Shown here in pieces: positions 23,392-32,482 of a stretch of 64,000 bases of DNA; positions within the stretch are counted from its first letter, which is position 1, and each line of letters begins with the position of its first letter. The position numbers and the translations under genes were made by a program. This stretch comes from Pelotomaculum schinkii (GTDB taxonomy: Bacteria > Bacillota > Desulfotomaculia > Desulfotomaculales > Pelotomaculaceae). The notes under the pieces were generated by a model. The model saw only the letters and a list, made by a program, of their open reading frames with translations. It searched no databases and had not been told where the DNA came from. The stretch spans positions 744,001 through 808,000 of the forward strand of contig NZ_QFGA01000001.1 in the NCBI RefSeq assembly GCF_004369205.1, read 5' to 3'.

Positions 23392-26049
23392 TTATTTTGA
23401 TTGGTCTTTGTTGATTACAGCGGCTTGAGCTGCTGCCAGCCTGGCGATAGGCACCCGGAAAGGCGAGCAGCTTACAAAGTCAAGACCAATAGAATGACAA
23501 AATTCAATGGAACTGGGATCCCCGCCATGCTCCCCGCAAATACCGATTAACAGACCGGGGCTGGTTTTGCGGCCAAGTTCTACGGCTATCTTCATCAATT
23601 TACCGACTCCCTTGCGGTCCAACACCATAAAGGGGTTGTCTGTAAGTATTTTTTGGTCTAGATAGGCCTGCATAAACTTCCCTTCAGCGTCGTCCCGGGA
23701 AAAGCCAAGGGTCGTTTGGGTAAGATCATTGGTGCCGAAGGAGAAAAAGTCGGCATAGGACGCTATTTCATCGGCCAAGAGAGCGGCCCTGGGAATTTCA
23801 ATCATGGTACCAACTGTATAGTGAAATTCTACTCCCGCAGCTTTCATCACTTCCCCGACTACTCCGGTAACCATTTCACGTAAGGAAGAAAGTTCATTTT
23901 TATCGATCACCAGCGGTATCTCAACTTCTGGAACAGGTTGGCAACCTTCCTTAACTAGCTGGGCAGTCGCGTTAAAAATTGCCCGTGCCTGCATGGCATA
24001 CACCTCGGGGAAGGTTATACCCAGGCGACAACCCCGGTGACCCAGCATCGGGTTTGCTTCGTGCAATGCCCGGACCTTGCGCAAAAGGTCCTCTTTACGG
24101 CGCAGCTCTTCCCTGTCTCCGTTACTCAAGCGTAAAGTGGTTATTTCCACCATCAAATCTTCCATATTAGGAAGAAACTCATGCAACGGCGGGTCGAGCA
24201 GGCGAATTGTTACCGGAAGCCCATCCATCGCCTTCAATATGCCGTAAAAGTCACCCTGCTGCATGGGCAGCAGTTTATCAAGAGCAATGTTCCGTTCTGC
24301 TGCGCTGGTTGCCAGGATCATCTCCTGTACTATAGGCAGGCGATCCTGCGCCATGAACATGTGCTCGGTCCGGGTCAACCCAATACCCGCGGCTCCGAAC
24401 TCCCTGGATTTAAGCGCGTCCTCCGGTGTCTCGGCGTTGGCCCTCACTCCGAGGGTACGTACCTGGTCGGCCCACTCGAGGAGCAGCCGGAACTCAGGGG
24501 AAAGGACGGGATCCAGCATCGGCACGGTACCCAAGATAACGTTGCCGGTGGCTCCATCAACCGAGATAATATCGCCCTGCTTGATTACCAGCCCGGCGAC
24601 TTCAAACAGATGTTTATGATAGTCAATCCGCAGCGCCTCGCAGCCGCAGACACACGGCTTGCCCATCCCCCTGGCCACAACAGCGGCGTGACTGGTCATA
24701 CCGCCCCTGGAAGTGAGTATACCCTGGGCTGCAACTATCCCGTGGATATCGTCCGGGGTGGTTTCCGTGCTCACCAGAATGACCTTCTTGCCTTCCTGAC
24801 CCATTTTTTCAGCCAGGTCGGCGTCGAAAACAACCGAGCCTGAGGCGGCGCCGGGAGAAGCGGGCAGTCCCTTAGCGATAATATCCAGCTTTGCGCCCGG
24901 GTCAATCCGGCGGTGCAGAAGCTGGTCAAGCTGGCCGGGCTCGACCCTCAAAATTGCCTCGTCCCTGGTGATCAGGCCTTCATCCACCATATCCACGGCA
25001 ATCTTGATGGCAGCCTGGGCCGTCCTTTTCCCGTTGCGGGTCTGCAGCATCCACAACTTGCCCCGCTCAATGGTGAACTCAATATCCTGCATGTTGCGGT
25101 AATGTTGTTCCAACAGGCTGCAGATGCCGGCAAATTGCTTGTACACCTGCGGCATATCCTGCTCCAGGGCATCAATAGGCTGCGGGGTACGTATACCGGC
25201 TACCACATCCTCGCCCTGAGCGTTGATCAGATACTCGCCGTAAAGTTTTTTCTCGCCGGTAGAGGGGTTTCTGGTAAAGGCCACACCGGTGCCGCTATCA
25301 TTCCCGATATTGCCGAATACCATGGCCTGGACATTGACGGCAGTGCCCAGGTCGTCGGGTATCTTGTTGATCTTGCGGTATACTATGGCACGGTCATTAT
25401 TCCAGGAATTAAAAACAGCGTGAACAGCCATGAAAAGCTGCTCCATGGGCGACTGCGGGAAAGTCTTACCGGTTTCCTTCAAAATCAAGCTCTTGTAATC
25501 CGCAACGACCTTGCGCCATTCCTTGGCGGGAAGCTGGTTGTCAAAATAAACCCCGGCCTTTTCCTTGTGGTTCTCAAGGAGTTTTTCAAACTTGTGGTGG
25601 TCTACTCCCATCACCACCTCGCCAAACATGTTGATAAAGCGGCGGTAACAGTCCAGGGCAAACCGTTCGTTGCCGGTGCCTGCGGCAAGGGCCTCCACTG
25701 TGAGGTCATTAAGACCCAGGTTAAGCACAGTATCCATCATGCCGGGCATGGATATGGGAGCGCCCGACCTGACTGACACCAGCAGCGGGTCTTGTTCGTC
25801 GCCAAACTTTCTTCCCAGCATTTCCTCCAAAACTGTAATACCTTCACAGACCTGCTCTTCCATGCCTTTGGGAAACGCCTGCCCTTGAGCTGAAAAGTCC
25901 CTGCAGGCCTCGGTGGTAATGATCAGGCCGGGCGGCACCGGGAGACCAATATTGGTCATTTCGGCCAGATTGGCTCCCTTACCGCCCAGTAGATTTTTCA
26001 TGCCTGCGCTGCCTTCTTTGAATAGATAGACGTATTTCTTACCTGACAA
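23392..26049 (-). CDS. ppdK: Pyruvate, phosphate dikinase
   Basis: This enzyme of about 885 residues interconverts pyruvate and phosphoenolpyruvate using ATP and phosphate. It has the ATP-grasp opening FKEGSAGMKNLLGGKGANLAEM, the phosphohistidine motif GGMTSHAAVVARGMG, and the C-terminal barrel with SFGTNDLTQTTLGFSRDDAE and GICGEHGGDP. TTG 26049, after AGGGGTGAAAGGC, gives the usual MSGKKYVYLF start and overlaps the ppsR stop by 11 bases. It is the last gene of a ccpN-ppsR-ppdK unit. Confidence 0.95.
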   Translation of the reverse strand: MSGKKYVYLFKEGSAGMKNLLGGKGANLAEMTNIGLPVPPGLIITTEACRDFSAQGQAFPKGMEEQVCEGITVLEEMLGRKFGDEQDPLLVSVRSGAPISMPGMMDTVLNLGLNDLTVEALAAGTGNERFALDCYRRFINMFGEVVMGVDHHKFEKLLENHKEKAGVYFDNQLPAKEWRKVVADYKSLILKETGKTFPQSPMEQLFMAVHAVFNSWNNDRAIVYRKINKIPDDLGTAVNVQAMVFGNIGNDSGTGVAFTRNPSTGEKKLYGEYLINAQGEDVVAGIRTPQPIDALEQDMPQVYKQFAGICSLLEQHYRNMQDIEFTIERGKLWMLQTRNGKRTAQAAIKIAVDMVDEGLITRDEAILRVEPGQLDQLLHRRIDPGAKLDIIAKGLPASPGAASGSVVFDADLAEKMGQEGKKVILVSTETTPDDIHGIVAAQGILTSRGGMTSHAAVVARGMGKPCVCGCEALRIDYHKHLFEVAGLVIKQGDIISVDGATGNVILGTVPMLDPVLSPEFRLLLEWADQVRTLGVRANAETPEDALKSREFGAAGIGLTRTEHMFMAQDRLPIVQEMILATSAAERNIALDKLLPMQQGDFYGILKAMDGLPVTIRLLDPPLHEFLPNMEDLMVEITTLRLSNGDREELRRKEDLLRKVRALHEANPMLGHRGCRLGITFPEVYAMQARAIFNATAQLVKEGCQPVPEVEIPLVIDKNELSSLREMVTGVVGEVMKAAGVEFHYTVGTMIEIPRAALLADEIASYADFFSFGTNDLTQTTLGFSRDDAEGKFMQAYLDQKILTDNPFMVLDRKGVGKLMKIAVELGRKTSPGLLIGICGEHGGDPSSIEFCHSIGLDFVSCSPFRVPIARLAAAQAAVINKDQSK

Positions 26050-26875
26050 GCCTTTCACCCCTATAGTATATTTCCAAAACACGGCTGGCAGTTTCTTCTA
26101 CCGCCCTGTTGGTAACATCAATAACCGAACAGCCTATTTTCTTCATAAAACCTTCAGCATAATCCAGCTCCTTCAGGATACGTTCCATGCTGGCATAGTC
26201 GGCGTTGGATGTGAGTCCCAGGCTGTTAAGGCGTTCACGGCGTATTTCATACAGTTGCTGAGGCTTGATGGTGAGACCGATCAGCCTGTGCGGCGGCAGG
26301 TTCTGGAGTTCTTCCGGAGGGGACACCTCAGGTACCAGCGGCACATTGGCGGCTTTAAGCCGCATATGGGCCAAATACATGCAAAGCGGTGTTTTCGAGG
26401 TGCGGGAGATGCCGACTACCACCAGGTCGGCGCGTCCGATGCCCCGCGGGTCCTTGCCGTCATCATACTTTACTGCAAATTCAATGGCTTCGACCTTATG
26501 GAAATATTCGTCATCCGTCCTGCGTACCAGGCCCGGCTCAAGTTTGGGCGAATTGTGGACCAGGCTGGCCACGGCGTCCATCATCGGGGTGAGGAGGTCC
26601 ACCGTAGGAATGCCCAGGTTCCTGGCCTCCCGCACCAGCCTGTCTTTTAGTTCCGGTATAACCAGGGTGTAGGCGATAATGCATTTGAAGTGTTTGATCT
26701 CCTCTAAGAGTTCTGGTATCTCGTTTGGGTCATTGACATAAGAAAGCCTTCGTATCTCTACACCACCGTGGTTAAACTGGCTGGCTGCGGCCCGCGCCAC
26801 CAGTTCTCCGGTTTCACCGATTGAGTCGGATACGATAAATATAATCGGTTTAAGATCATTGGAAATGATAAACAC
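26039..26875 (-). CDS. ppsR: PPDK regulatory kinase/phosphotransferase (DUF299)
   Basis: This protein of about 278 residues is of the bifunctional regulatory family that phosphorylates pyruvate phosphate dikinase with ADP and reverses it with phosphate. It shows IFIVSDSIGETGELVARAA, the P-loop-like GISRTSKTPLCMYLA and ERLNSLGLTSNADYA. GTG 26875 follows GAGAGGG by about ten bases and is preferred; TTG 26905 lies inside ccpN with no site. Its location immediately before ppdK fits the regulator-target pair. Confidence 0.93.
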   Translation of the reverse strand: MFIISNDLKPIIFIVSDSIGETGELVARAAASQFNHGGVEIRRLSYVNDPNEIPELLEEIKHFKCIIAYTLVIPELKDRLVREARNLGIPTVDLLTPMMDAVASLVHNSPKLEPGLVRRTDDEYFHKVEAIEFAVKYDDGKDPRGIGRADLVVVGISRTSKTPLCMYLAHMRLKAANVPLVPEVSPPEELQNLPPHRLIGLTIKPQQLYEIRRERLNSLGLTSNADYASMERILKELDYAEGFMKKIGCSVIDVTNRAVEETASRVLEIYYRGERLVR

Positions 26876-26879
26876 CCCC

Positions 26880-27524
26880 TTATTGTCCCTCTCCCAGTTC
26901 AACAAAAAGCCGGGTAATATTGGTCTTGCTTAAACGGCCTATTACTTCCAGTCCCTCGCCGCCATCGGCCTGGGTCGCGCTGCGTACCACCGGTAAAGCA
27001 TCCACCTGGTGCGTAATCAATTTCTTGGCGGCCGACCAGACCGTCTCGTCACTGGTGGTGTATATTACATTCGGCATACGGGTCATAATGACCCCCACCG
27101 GGAGCTGGTGAATATCATGTCCTCCCAAGGTGGTCTTGAGCAAGTCCTTGCGAGAGAGAACCCCCTCCAGCAAACCCACCTCCTTGACCACAAACAGTGT
27201 ACCCACGTCTTTAATAAACATAGCTACCACAGCGTCGTAAACAGAGCAATTTTCCGTAACAACGGCGGGAATCGATATGATCGTCCCGACCTTTACGCTG
27301 CATAGTTTTTCCGCCACAACCCGGTTGGGCGACCTGCCGCTGTAGTAATAACCCACTCTGGGACGTGCTTCCAACAAGCCGGACATAGTCAGGATAGCCA
27401 GGTCTGGCCGCAAGGTGGCTCTGGTCAGGGAAAGCCTTTCGGCGATTTGATCGCCTGTGATTGGTCCTGATCTTTTTACTATTTCTAAGATTGTCTCCTG
27501 CCGCCTGGTTAACTCCAAATCCAT
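26880..27524 (-). CDS. ccpN: CcpN-like transcriptional repressor with CBS domains
   Basis: This 214-residue protein has an N-terminal HTH (LTRRQETILEIVKRSGPITG, then ATLRPDLAILT) followed by two CBS domains (DAVVAMFIKDVGTLFVV and VDALPVV). CcpN of Bacillus represses gluconeogenic genes and its ligands are adenine nucleotides. The ccpN-ppsR order is that of B. subtilis (yqzB-yqfL); here ppdK, a PEP-forming enzyme, follows. A matching binding-site sequence lies just before its own start. Confidence 0.92.
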   Translation of the reverse strand: MDLELTRRQETILEIVKRSGPITGDQIAERLSLTRATLRPDLAILTMSGLLEARPRVGYYYSGRSPNRVVAEKLCSVKVGTIISIPAVVTENCSVYDAVVAMFIKDVGTLFVVKEVGLLEGVLSRKDLLKTTLGGHDIHQLPVGVIMTRMPNVIYTTSDETVWSAAKKLITHQVDALPVVRSATQADGGEGLEVIGRLSKTNITRLFVELGEGQ

Positions 27525-27538
27525 CGCCCCTTAGAGCA

Positions 27539-27590
27539 TATATGACATACTATTTATAAAAAGCCTCTATATAATATATATTATATAGAG
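27539..27590 (-). promoter_or_regulatory. Candidate CcpN operator and a 26-bp perfect palindrome before ccpN
   Basis: On the minus strand TATGTCATATA (27549-27539) fits the reported CcpN consensus TRTGHYATAYW, and TATGACATACT fits it on the other strand. Just upstream, 27565-27590 is a perfect A/T-rich palindrome with half-site CTCTATATAATAT. The two sites suggest autoregulation of the operon. The consensus is recalled, not looked up. Confidence 0.55.
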
Positions 27591-27626
27591 TATAAATTCC
27601 CTCCTTTAATCAGGAAAAAATTTATA

Positions 27627-29729
27627 TTAGGCTCCCTGTCCCTCAATTACAATTTTACCCAGATCCGCCACCTGCTTCACCAGAGCAGCCAAGCCGGCCA
27701 AGAGAGCCAAGCGGTTAGCCCGAACCTTTTCATCCTCCACCATTACCATCACCGAGTTGAAGAAACTTTCCAGGGGTTCCTGCATAGTGGCAATGGCAGC
27801 CAGTACGGCTTGATAATCCTGTTTCATCTGAGCATCATAGACCTTTTGCTTAATATCCAACAGGCTTTCATAAAGCCCCTTCTCACTGGCGTCCTCCAGC
27901 AGGGAGGGGTCTATGGCGCGCGTGCCAGCGTTTTTACTGAGGTTATTGGCCCTGATAAAAGCTGTCAGGAGGTTGCCGAAAGCCTGATTCTGCCGGAAGC
28001 TGTGCAAAGCCTGGAGCCTTAACAGTGTGTCGCTAAAATTGTCGAAACCTGCGGCAAGCACTGCTTCTATGGTATCATAGGAATAGCCTTTATCGCTAAA
28101 AATACCTCTGAGGCGCTGTTTAAAGAACTCCGCCACTTCTTCCTTGACATCGGTTAAGCCTAGCTTGAGCCGGACCTTCCCTTCATAGCCCCGGTAGGCC
28201 GTTTCAACCAATTTTCCCAGAGAAAGGGCAAAATCACCCTCAAGCAAAATATGGCTTATTCCCAGGGCTTGACGTCTTAAAGCATAAGGATCCTGGGAGC
28301 CGCTTGGCTGAATGCCGATAGCAAAGCAGCCGACAATATTGTCGGTCTTATCCGCTATACTCAATATTTTCCCGGGCAGCGTGGCAGGCAGTTGATCACC
28401 GGCAAAACGCGGCAGATAATGCTCATAGATAGCCGTAGCCACCGATTGCTCCTCACCGGAGCGCACCGCATACTCCCTGCCCATAATCCCCTGGAGTTCG
28501 GTAAATTCGAAGACCATATTGGTCACCAGATCGGCCTTGGCCAGGTAGGCGGCCCTGAGGGTATCCTTCAGCTCTTTTTCCTCAGCTCCCATTGCCACGG
28601 CTAAGGCGCCGGCCAGTTCCCCAAACCTTACCACCTTATCGTAAATGGTCCCCAGTGTCTCCTGGAATACCACCTTTTTTAAAGCCGGTACTTTATCGGC
28701 CAGCGCTGTTTTCAGGTCCTCCTGATAGAAGAAATTGGCGTCGGCGAGGCGGGCCCGCAGCACTTTTTCATTACCCGCCCGGACTATATCAAGGTGTTCC
28801 GACTTACCGTTCCTGACCGCAATAAACTTTGGCAATAATACGCCGTCAGGTCCGAGTACCGGAAAATAGCGCTGGTGCTCCCGCATTGGTGTTACCAGTA
28901 CTTCCCTGGGCAACCCGAGGTATTCCCGGCTGAATTCGCCCACTAACGCAGTCGGGTACTCCACCAGGTTGTTGACCTCGCTCAATAGTTCCTCGTCTTC
29001 TTCCACCCTGCCGCCTGCGGCGCGAGCCTGTTCCTGGACCTGCTGCCAGATCGCCTGTTTTCGTTCAGCAGGGTCAACCAAAACATAATTACTCCGCATT
29101 TTCTCGAAATATTCCTGCGGCGATACTAGTGTTACAGCTTCCCGGGTTAAAAAGCGATGACCGCGGGTGGTCCGCCCGGCTTTCAGCCCGGCAAATTCAA
29201 ATTCCACTATATCAGGGCCGAAAAGCGATACAATCCAGCGGATTGGCCTGGCAAAGCGGACGTCCAGGTCCCCCCAACGCATCGGCTTGGGAAAGTGAAG
29301 CCCGCTGATCAAACTCGCCCCTGCCTGGGGTAAAACGTCCAGGGCCGGACGGCCCGGCTCCCGTTTTACAGCAAAGACATATTCGACATGGCCGACCGGT
29401 TTTTTGAGCAGGTCACCTACCGCGACTCCCTGGCTCCGGGCAAAACCTTCGGCCGCTCTGGTCGGCGAACCGTCAGATTTGTAGGCCACTTTTACCGCAG
29501 GTCCCTTTACTTCCATCTCCAATGACTGCTGGTGGATAGCCAGGCCCTCCACATACAGCGTGATGCGGCGGGGAGTGCCGTAAGCCGCCAGCCGTTTATA
29601 TGAGAGACGCTGCTCCTGAAAAAGGGCGGCCGCATTGTCCTTGAGCTCCGCCAAAGCCGGCTCCAGAAACCTGGCCGGCATTTCTTCCACACCTATCTCA
29701 AGCAGGTAATCCTGCGCGTTAATTGTCAT
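27627..29729 (-). CDS. glyS: Glycyl-tRNA synthetase beta subunit
   Basis: This 700-residue protein is the tRNA-binding subunit of the bacterial alpha2beta2 enzyme. Typical segments are DYLLEIGVEEMPARFLEPAL at the start, HFPKPMRWGDLDVRFARPIRW reading across residues about 145-170, and ADKTDNIVGCFAIG. ATG 29729 is eight bases after GGAGG and is chosen over GTG 29732. The gene follows the glyQ stop directly. Confidence 0.96.
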   Translation of the reverse strand: MTINAQDYLLEIGVEEMPARFLEPALAELKDNAAALFQEQRLSYKRLAAYGTPRRITLYVEGLAIHQQSLEMEVKGPAVKVAYKSDGSPTRAAEGFARSQGVAVGDLLKKPVGHVEYVFAVKREPGRPALDVLPQAGASLISGLHFPKPMRWGDLDVRFARPIRWIVSLFGPDIVEFEFAGLKAGRTTRGHRFLTREAVTLVSPQEYFEKMRSNYVLVDPAERKQAIWQQVQEQARAAGGRVEEDEELLSEVNNLVEYPTALVGEFSREYLGLPREVLVTPMREHQRYFPVLGPDGVLLPKFIAVRNGKSEHLDIVRAGNEKVLRARLADANFFYQEDLKTALADKVPALKKVVFQETLGTIYDKVVRFGELAGALAVAMGAEEKELKDTLRAAYLAKADLVTNMVFEFTELQGIMGREYAVRSGEEQSVATAIYEHYLPRFAGDQLPATLPGKILSIADKTDNIVGCFAIGIQPSGSQDPYALRRQALGISHILLEGDFALSLGKLVETAYRGYEGKVRLKLGLTDVKEEVAEFFKQRLRGIFSDKGYSYDTIEAVLAAGFDNFSDTLLRLQALHSFRQNQAFGNLLTAFIRANNLSKNAGTRAIDPSLLEDASEKGLYESLLDIKQKVYDAQMKQDYQAVLAAIATMQEPLESFFNSVMVMVEDEKVRANRLALLAGLAALVKQVADLGKIVIEGQGA

Positions 29730-29732
29730 CAC

Positions 29733-30611
29733 CTACGCCTCCTTCCTCTTCAGGAGCGGGTAACCCATCGCCTCACGCTGCGCAACGTAGGCCTGGGCAC
29801 ATACTCGCGCCATGTTTCTAACTCTGCCGATGAAGCCGGTCCGCTCGGTTACGCTGATAGCCCCCCGGGCGTCTAATAAGTTGAAGGTATGGGAGCACTT
29901 GAGCACGTAATCGTAAGCCGGCAGGACAAAACCTTTTTCAACCACCCGCAAGGCCTCCTGCTCATACATTTCAAATAGCTTAAACAGCATATCCGTATCC
30001 GCCAATTCGAAGTTATAGTGAGAGTGCTCAACTTCTCCCCGGTGATGCACATCACCATAAGTTATATGATCAACCCAGGTAATGTCGTAGACACTGTCCA
30101 CGCCCTGGATGAACATGGCCAGACGCTCCAGGCCATAGGTGATTTCAGCGCAAACAGGGCGGCAGTCAATACCGCCGCACTGCTGGAAGTAGGTGAACTG
30201 GGTCACTTCCATGCCATCCAGCCAGACTTCCCAGCCCAGGCCCCAGGCGCCCAGGGTGGGGGATTCCCAGTTGTCTTCAACAAAACGGATGTCATGTTGA
30301 TCCGGGTCGATCCCGATAGCCCTGAGGCTGTCCAGGTAAACCTCCAGCACATCATCGGGTGACGGCTTTAAAATTACCTGATATTGATAATAATGCTGCA
30401 AGCGGTTGGGGTTCTCCCCATAACGGCCGTCGGTAGGCCGCCGCGAGGGTTCAACATAGGCCACCCGCCACGGTTCGGGACCAAGCGCCATCAAAAACGT
30501 TGCCGGATTCATCGTACCGGCTCCTTTTTCAACATCGTAGGGCTGCTGAATGAGGCATTTCTGCCGTGACCAGAAATCATCCAGCTTGAGAATAAGTTCC
30601 TGAAAGTTCAT
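29733..30611 (-). CDS. glyQ: Glycyl-tRNA synthetase alpha subunit
   Basis: This 292-residue protein is the catalytic subunit. It shows the class II core segments [38 protein letters not shown] and [14 protein letters not shown] very good GGGAGGTAATT site precedes ATG 30611. It is the first gene of a two-gene operon under a glycine T-box leader. Confidence 0.97.
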   Translation of the reverse strand: MNFQELILKLDDFWSRQKCLIQQPYDVEKGAGTMNPATFLMALGPEPWRVAYVEPSRRPTDGRYGENPNRLQHYYQYQVILKPSPDDVLEVYLDSLRAIGIDPDQHDIRFVEDNWESPTLGAWGLGWEVWLDGMEVTQFTYFQQCGGIDCRPVCAEITYGLERLAMFIQGVDSVYDITWVDHITYGDVHHRGEVEHSHYNFELADTDMLFKLFEMYEQEALRVVEKGFVLPAYDYVLKCSHTFNLLDARGAISVTERTGFIGRVRNMARVCAQAYVAQREAMGYPLLKRKEA

Positions 30612-30737
30612 AATTACCTCCCTCTATGAAAAAATATTATTGTATATTTTGGAATAAATAAAAAACTCCCGGTCCCAGGTATCACTACCAGGGACGGGAG
30701 TTCGTTCCCGCGGTTCCACCCTGCTTGGCTGTGTTTC

Positions 30738-30767
30738 GGTCGTCAGACGTCGGAGGTCAGGCGTCAG
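30738..30767. repeat. Heptad-repeat block inside the T-box leader
   Basis: Four period-7 units (GGTCGTC, AGACGTC, GGAGGTC, AGGCGTC) are flanked on the minus strand by GGCTGT and ACAGCC, which could pair to present the block as a hairpin just before the T-box sequence. Confidence 0.65.
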
Positions 30768-30863
30768 AAAAAGAACAGCCCTCTTTTGGAAGCAAGCTTT
30801 ACTAACTTTCACCGGTTCTATTGTGCTACGTGAAAATACATATGGCTTCTGCAGTGTCGGCCC

Positions 30864-31012
30864 AATGTAGGTGCGAATTCATTCGCACGATGCAACATTA
30901 ACCTCAACAAGTTCGGCGCTGACGCGCCGTTGTGCGATTGAAACGGCGCCTACATCGGCTGGTATTTTCATAATACATGGCGCCGCGATAGCGGCGTGGG
31001 CAACTACCCTGC
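30864..31012. repeat. Dispersed intergenic repeat, copy A (inside the T-box leader)
   Basis: The copy runs from AATGTAGGTGCGAATTC to GGGCAACTACCCTG. The first 92 bp end with GGCGCCTACAT, the inverse of the start, so this part has inverted ends; a further 57-bp tail is shared with copy B at 35221-35376. It contains no coding capacity. Confidence 0.8.
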
Positions 31013-31236
31013 AAAAGACCGGTTGCAGCTTTCCTCTTGCGGCTTGGAAACCCCTTCACCGGAGCTGTTTTACCCGTTTCCACCAATACGGGCTCTCTGA
31101 CAAAACAATAATCCGGCTACTATTTTTCCTCATTGCCTGATATTTTTTTACCAATTTAACAGATCCGGTGAGTAAAGTCAATGCCTGTGTCAATATTTAC
31201 TTGTCATATCAGAGGCTTCCAGACGGTACTTTTCGG

Positions 31237-31668
31237 TTATAATCCTTCCTTTTCTGCTGTACAGGGCTCACCAACAGGCTCAATGTCCCGGCGCTCAAAC
31301 TCCAGGGTGTACTTATGGGCCATCGCCGTCACCGTGCCAAGCGCACCCAGAATAGCTATCTCACTGCTGGCCAGAGCCCCGATAAGCCCCAGCGCCCCCA
31401 CGGAAGCAGGGACTTCAAATACGGTTTCGTCACCTTTTTTTAATTTAATCCTATAGTTTTGCCCCTTGTGGAGCAGGCTCTTAAACTGCCCTACCATTTC
31501 CTGCCCGCGTGCCTGAAAGCGCTCACCTATATTGCGTCCCTTTTCCTCGAGATCAACCAGCGCCTGGACCACATCGCCCCCCGCCTCCTCAAGCGCTTCC
31601 CTGGCCTCCTTGTACCCAACTCCCAGCCGGGCCCTCAGTATGTCAATCTTTTCAAGATCACTGTTCAT
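31237..31668 (-). CDS. DUF4342 protein with a UBA/TS-N-like N-terminus
   Basis: This 143-residue protein begins with a three-helix UBA/TS-N-like segment (RARLGVGYKEAREALEEAGG, then DVVQALVDLEE), as in elongation factor Ts. A DUF4342 domain follows with a hydrophobic glycine/alanine-rich hairpin (GALGLIGALASSEIAILGAL) and GRNIGERFQARGQEMV before it. Function is unknown. It lies between glyQ-glyS and recO with its own AGAGGGGA site. Confidence 0.82.
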   Translation of the reverse strand: MNSDLEKIDILRARLGVGYKEAREALEEAGGDVVQALVDLEEKGRNIGERFQARGQEMVGQFKSLLHKGQNYRIKLKKGDETVFEVPASVGALGLIGALASSEIAILGALGTVTAMAHKYTLEFERRDIEPVGEPCTAEKEGL

Positions 31669-31717
31669 TTTTATCCCCTCTCTTCATTTTTTCTATTTAC
31701 TCCCCATAAGATGATTT

Positions 31718-32458
31718 TTATACATAACGGGATAAAAAAGCAGCTGATTTTAATTCCCCCTCCAGGTGGTACCGGATGTATTTCCGGAGCATGTTCTGGA
31801 GTTGTTTCCTGGTGGGCTCGTCCACTTTGAGCTGGTGCAGTCTGGCGGGATCCCAGTCGGCCAAGATTTTCAATACCTCCACCTGCCCCCGGTTGCACGG
31901 CGCCGCATCCAGGTCGGCCGTACTGCAGTCGCCGCACAGTACCCCTCCCATGGACGGACTGAAGGAAAGCGGACCCTGCAACAACTCGGCGCCGCAACTG
32001 GCACAGGCATCTAAAACCGGGCTGTAACCTAAAAGTCCCGCGGCTTTGATTTCAAAGGCCCGTATCAATAATTCCGGATCTTTCACCGCCAGCAAGCGAA
32101 GAGCGGCCAAAAGAAGCAAAAAAAGAGGCCCATTAGGTTCTCCTTCGGCGGTAAAGGCATCAACCAGTTCAGCCATGTAGCTGGCCCGGCTGATGCTCCC
32201 AAGGTCCCGTCTGAGCGCAGGAAACATCTCCACCACCTCACACTGGCTCACCGAGTCAAGTTCCCGCCCGCGATGGATCAAAAAATTGGTGCGGCTGAAA
32301 AGCTGAACGGCCCCCCGTTTCCGGCTGGAAGGCTTGGCCACGCCATGCGCTATGACCCTGAGCTTGCCGTATTCACGGGAATAGAGGACTAAGATTTTAT
32401 TTCCTTCACCACAGTCTCTTGACCGCAGCACAATGGCATCCGCTTTATATAATTTCAC
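31718..32458 (-). CDS. recO: DNA repair protein RecO
   Basis: This protein of about 246 residues loads RecA in recombinational repair. It has the N-terminal OB fold (KLYKADAIVLRSRDCGEGNK), a helical domain, and a zinc-binding pair CASCG and CGDC. GTG 32458 lies six bases after GGGGTG and gives the usual short start; GTG 32467 adds three residues. It follows era by 24 bp, a standard Firmicute order. Confidence 0.94.
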   Translation of the reverse strand: MKLYKADAIVLRSRDCGEGNKILVLYSREYGKLRVIAHGVAKPSSRKRGAVQLFSRTNFLIHRGRELDSVSQCEVVEMFPALRRDLGSISRASYMAELVDAFTAEGEPNGPLFLLLLAALRLLAVKDPELLIRAFEIKAAGLLGYSPVLDACASCGAELLQGPLSFSPSMGGVLCGDCSTADLDAAPCNRGQVEVLKILADWDPARLHQLKVDEPTRKQLQNMLRKYIRYHLEGELKSAAFLSRYV

Positions 32459-32482
32459 AAGCTGCACCCCAGCTTTTTTGTG

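Larger units (their letters stand above)
30659..31181 (-). promoter_or_regulatory. Glycine T-box riboswitch and promoter of glyQ-glyS, split by repeat insertions
   Basis: On the minus strand a promoter TTGACT (31181-31176), 17 bp, TAAATT (31158-31153) starts the leader. Stem I follows, with GAGGAAAAATAGTA, CAGAGAGCCCG, GGTGGAAACGGG, and a specifier loop GGTGAA-GGG (31060-31052) reading Gly codon GGG. The T-box AGGGTGGAACCGCGG lies at 30723-30709, then the terminator/antiterminator stem with CTCCCGTCCCTGG and six T near 30659. Between these halves sit a 149-bp dispersed repeat (30864-31012) and a heptad-repeat block (30738-30767), so the leader is about 480 nt long. Confidence 0.88.

Noticed and set aside
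24181-24843. Long open frame opposite ppdK
   Set aside because: It is antisense to a highly conserved part of ppdK, has no recognisable domain, and reflects codon bias of the real gene.
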